Assembly: GCA_025929595.1 (NCBI GenBank)
Contig: JAICQA010000156.1
Location: forward strand, 1-6,594
Direction: 5' to 3'
DNA: 6,594 nt
Source: Xanthobacteraceae bacterium
Lineage (GTDB): Bacteria; Pseudomonadota; Alphaproteobacteria; Rhizobiales; Xanthobacteraceae
A program made the position numbers and the translations under genes. Shown here one piece after another: positions 4,856-6,594 of the stretch. Below the pieces are notes generated by a model that was given only the letters and a program-made list of their open reading frames with translations, was not told where the DNA came from and searched no databases. Numbering within the stretch: position 1 is the first letter of the stretch; every line of letters begins with the position of its first letter.

Positions 4856-6594
4856 ATGACGGTCGAACAGTCGGGGGCGGACACTTTTCCGAAGCTGCTT
4901 CTTCAACACGCCATGCAGCGCCCCGAGCGACCCGCCATCCGTGAGAAAAGCCGCGGCATCTGGCGCACGACCACATGGCACGATCTTGCGGAAGAGGTTG
5001 CCGCGCTCACCGCGGCTTTGTCGGCGCGCGGCTTGCAGCGCGGCGCGCATGTCGCGTTGCTCGGGGACAATCGGCCTCGGCTTTATGCCGCCATGTGTGC
5101 GGCACAGGCGCTCGGCGCGATTGCCGTGCCGCTCTATCAGGACGGTACGGCCGACGAAATCCTGTCGTTGATTCAGAAGGCTGAAGTCACGCACGTCTTT
5201 GCCGAGAATCAGGAGCAGGTCGACAAGGTGCTCGCGGTCCTCCCGCGCTGCCCGACGATCCGCTGCATCGTCTATGACAAGGACCGGGGCATGCGGCACT
5301 ACAAGCAGCCGCAGCTCGTCGGGTATGCCGATCTCCTGAAAGAGGGTCGCGAGGTCGTATCCGCCAAGCGCGATTTCCTTCAGGTCGAGGCCGCGCGCGG
5401 CAATGGCCAGGACGCAGCCTTCCTGTTCTTCACGTCGGGGACGAGCGGCCCTGCTAAAGGCGTCGTGCTCACCCATGCTTCGCTCATCGACCGCGCCCGT
5501 GTCGCGATGGCCACGGAGAAGCTGAGCGACACCGACGTCGCCATGGCCTATCTGCCGCCGGGATGGATCGGCCAGAACCTGTTCAGCTACGTGCAGCCGA
5601 TGGCGGCGGGCTATTGCGTGTGCTGCCCCGAATCCTCGGACACCATGCTCTCCGACATGCGCGAGATGGGACCGACCTATTTCCTCGCCACTCCGGGCGT
5701 CCTCGGATCGATTCTCACGCAGGTGACGATGCGCCTCGACGACACGGGCGGCCTCAATCTGGCCCTCTACCGGCGGGGTATGGCCGCGGCGGAGCGCAGC
5801 CGTGCGCGGGCGCGCAGCGGCCGGCCCGCCGCGATCGGCGACCGCCTGGTTGCGGGGCTCTGCAATTTTTTGATTTACGGCCCGCTGCGCGACGTGCTGG
5901 GCCTGAGCAAGGTGCGGGTGGCCTACACCGCCGGCGATCCCATCGATCCCGACTTGCTGCTGTTCTTCCGCTCGCTCGGCATCAACCTGAAGCAATTGTA
6001 CGGGTCGACCGAGAGCGGCTTCTTCGTCGCCTTGCAGCGCGACAACGAGGTCAAGCCCGACACGGTGGGCCGCGCGGCCGAAGGCGTCGAACTGAAAATC
6101 ACTCCCGAGCGCGAAATCCTCGTGCGCTCGCCGGGCCTGTTCAAGGAGTATTACCGCGATCCGGAATTGACGGCCCGGGTCAGAGGCGCCGACGGCTGGT
6201 TTCACACCGGCGACGCCGGCTATCTCGACGATGAGGGGCATTTGCGCATCATCGACCGCATGAAGAACGTCGGTGCCCTGAGCGACGGCACGCCCTATGC
6301 GCCGAAGGTACTGGAAAACAAGATCAAGTTCTTCACCGCCATCCAGGAAGCGGTGGTGTTCGGCGACGGGCGCGACAAGGTGTGCGCGCTTATCGACATC
6401 GACCTGACGGCGGCCGGCCGCTGGGCCGACAGGCAGACCATTTCCTACACCGGCCACGCGGATCTCGCCTCGCGTGACGAAATCTACGCGCTGGTCGCCG
6501 AGTGCATCGCCAAGGTCAACGCCGAGCTGGCTCAGGATCCTGTGCTCGGCAAATCCCAGATCCACCGCTTCGCGATCCTGCAAAAGGAGCTGAG
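4856..6594 (+). CDS. AMP-forming acyl-CoA ligase (ANL superfamily), C-terminus cut by window edge
   Basis: The first 579 codons of an enzyme that activates a carboxylic acid with ATP to an acyl-adenylate and then to acyl-CoA in the cytosol. Visible motifs are the phosphate loop FFTSGTSGPAKGV (191-203), the adenine-site LYGSTESG (381-388), WFHTGDAGYLDDEG (448-461) with ribose-binding D453, and the hinge region IIDRMKN (465-471). Then come YAPKVLENKIKFF and FGDGRDKVCALIDIDL. This C-terminal pattern resembles the roughly 650-residue ligases found beside Liv-type ABC transporter genes in Bradyrhizobium, Rhodopseudomonas and Azoarcus; that recollection is not verified here. The final 60-70 residues, with the catalytic A10 lysine, lie outside. 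Phosphate-loop SGPAKG replaces the common TGxPKG, and the hinge has Asn where Asp/Glu is usual. ATG at 4856 follows GGGGGG by 7 nt. The acid substrate (long-chain, aromatic or other) cannot be told from this part. It is the first gene after the sigma-54 promoter. Confidence 0.9.
   Translation, partial: MTVEQSGADTFPKLLLQHAMQRPERPAIREKSRGIWRTTTWHDLAEEVAALTAALSARGLQRGAHVALLGDNRPRLYAAMCAAQALGAIAVPLYQDGTADEILSLIQKAEVTHVFAENQEQVDKVLAVLPRCPTIRCIVYDKDRGMRHYKQPQLVGYADLLKEGREVVSAKRDFLQVEAARGNGQDAAFLFFTSGTSGPAKGVVLTHASLIDRARVAMATEKLSDTDVAMAYLPPGWIGQNLFSYVQPMAAGYCVCCPESSDTMLSDMREMGPTYFLATPGVLGSILTQVTMRLDDTGGLNLALYRRGMAAAERSRARARSGRPAAIGDRLVAGLCNFLIYGPLRDVLGLSKVRVAYTAGDPIDPDLLLFFRSLGINLKQLYGSTESGFFVALQRDNEVKPDTVGRAAEGVELKITPEREILVRSPGLFKEYYRDPELTARVRGADGWFHTGDAGYLDDEGHLRIIDRMKNVGALSDGTPYAPKVLENKIKFFTAIQEAVVFGDGRDKVCALIDIDLTAAGRWADRQTISYTGHADLASRDEIYALVAECIAKVNAELAQDPVLGKSQIHRFAILQKEL

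Noticed and set aside
4616..6583. 655-codon minus-strand frame opposite the ligase
   Set aside because: The plus strand encodes a continuous ANL-family enzyme with its motifs in order. The antisense product has no recognisable fold and covers the leader as well.

Overview
The window looks like chromosomal DNA from an alphaproteobacterium, most probably of the Bradyrhizobium/Rhodopseudomonas type (Rhizobiales). It is strongly GC-rich with G/C-ending codons, so long antisense reading frames lie opposite every real gene. It carries a long-form MsrA and uses NtrC-class sigma-54 regulation. The genus placement is inference from sequence style and remembered homologues.

Left part (1-832): two genes run leftward. 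One is the 5' part of msrA (peptide methionine-S-sulfoxide reductase), cut by the window edge. Upstream of it is a gene for a small two-helix membrane protein of unknown function. Small GC-rich hairpins lie between them. A textbook intrinsic terminator pointing left (765-788) sits upstream of the membrane-protein gene, with no obvious gene to terminate. A tRNA-Ser(GGA) gene at 833-922, with its own promoter and an encoded CCA, runs rightward.

Central part (923-4498): a rightward two-component operon. A sigma-54-dependent response regulator (REC, AAA+, Fis-type HTH) overlaps by 8 nt a membrane histidine kinase with a large periplasmic region that looks Cache-type. The response regulator carries GSFTGA in place of GAFTGA.

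Right part (4499-6594): a 357-nt non-coding region holds what reads as a complete sigma-54 control region. In order it has a perfect 21-bp palindrome plus a second partial copy 23 bp away, an IHF-like site, a consensus -24/-12 promoter (TGGCAC-N5-TTGC) and a roughly 236-nt untranslated leader. After it comes the first 579 codons of an AMP-forming acyl-CoA ligase, which runs off the window.

Proposed logic (inference): the sensor kinase detects an external, possibly carboxylated, ligand and phosphorylates the regulator. The regulator binds the palindromes and activates sigma-54 polymerase, which transcribes the acyl-CoA ligase and whatever follows it. Ligases of this subfamily are often followed by Liv-type ABC transporter genes, which would lie just outside the window. 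The window holds no mobile element, CRISPR array or phage gene that I can recognise.
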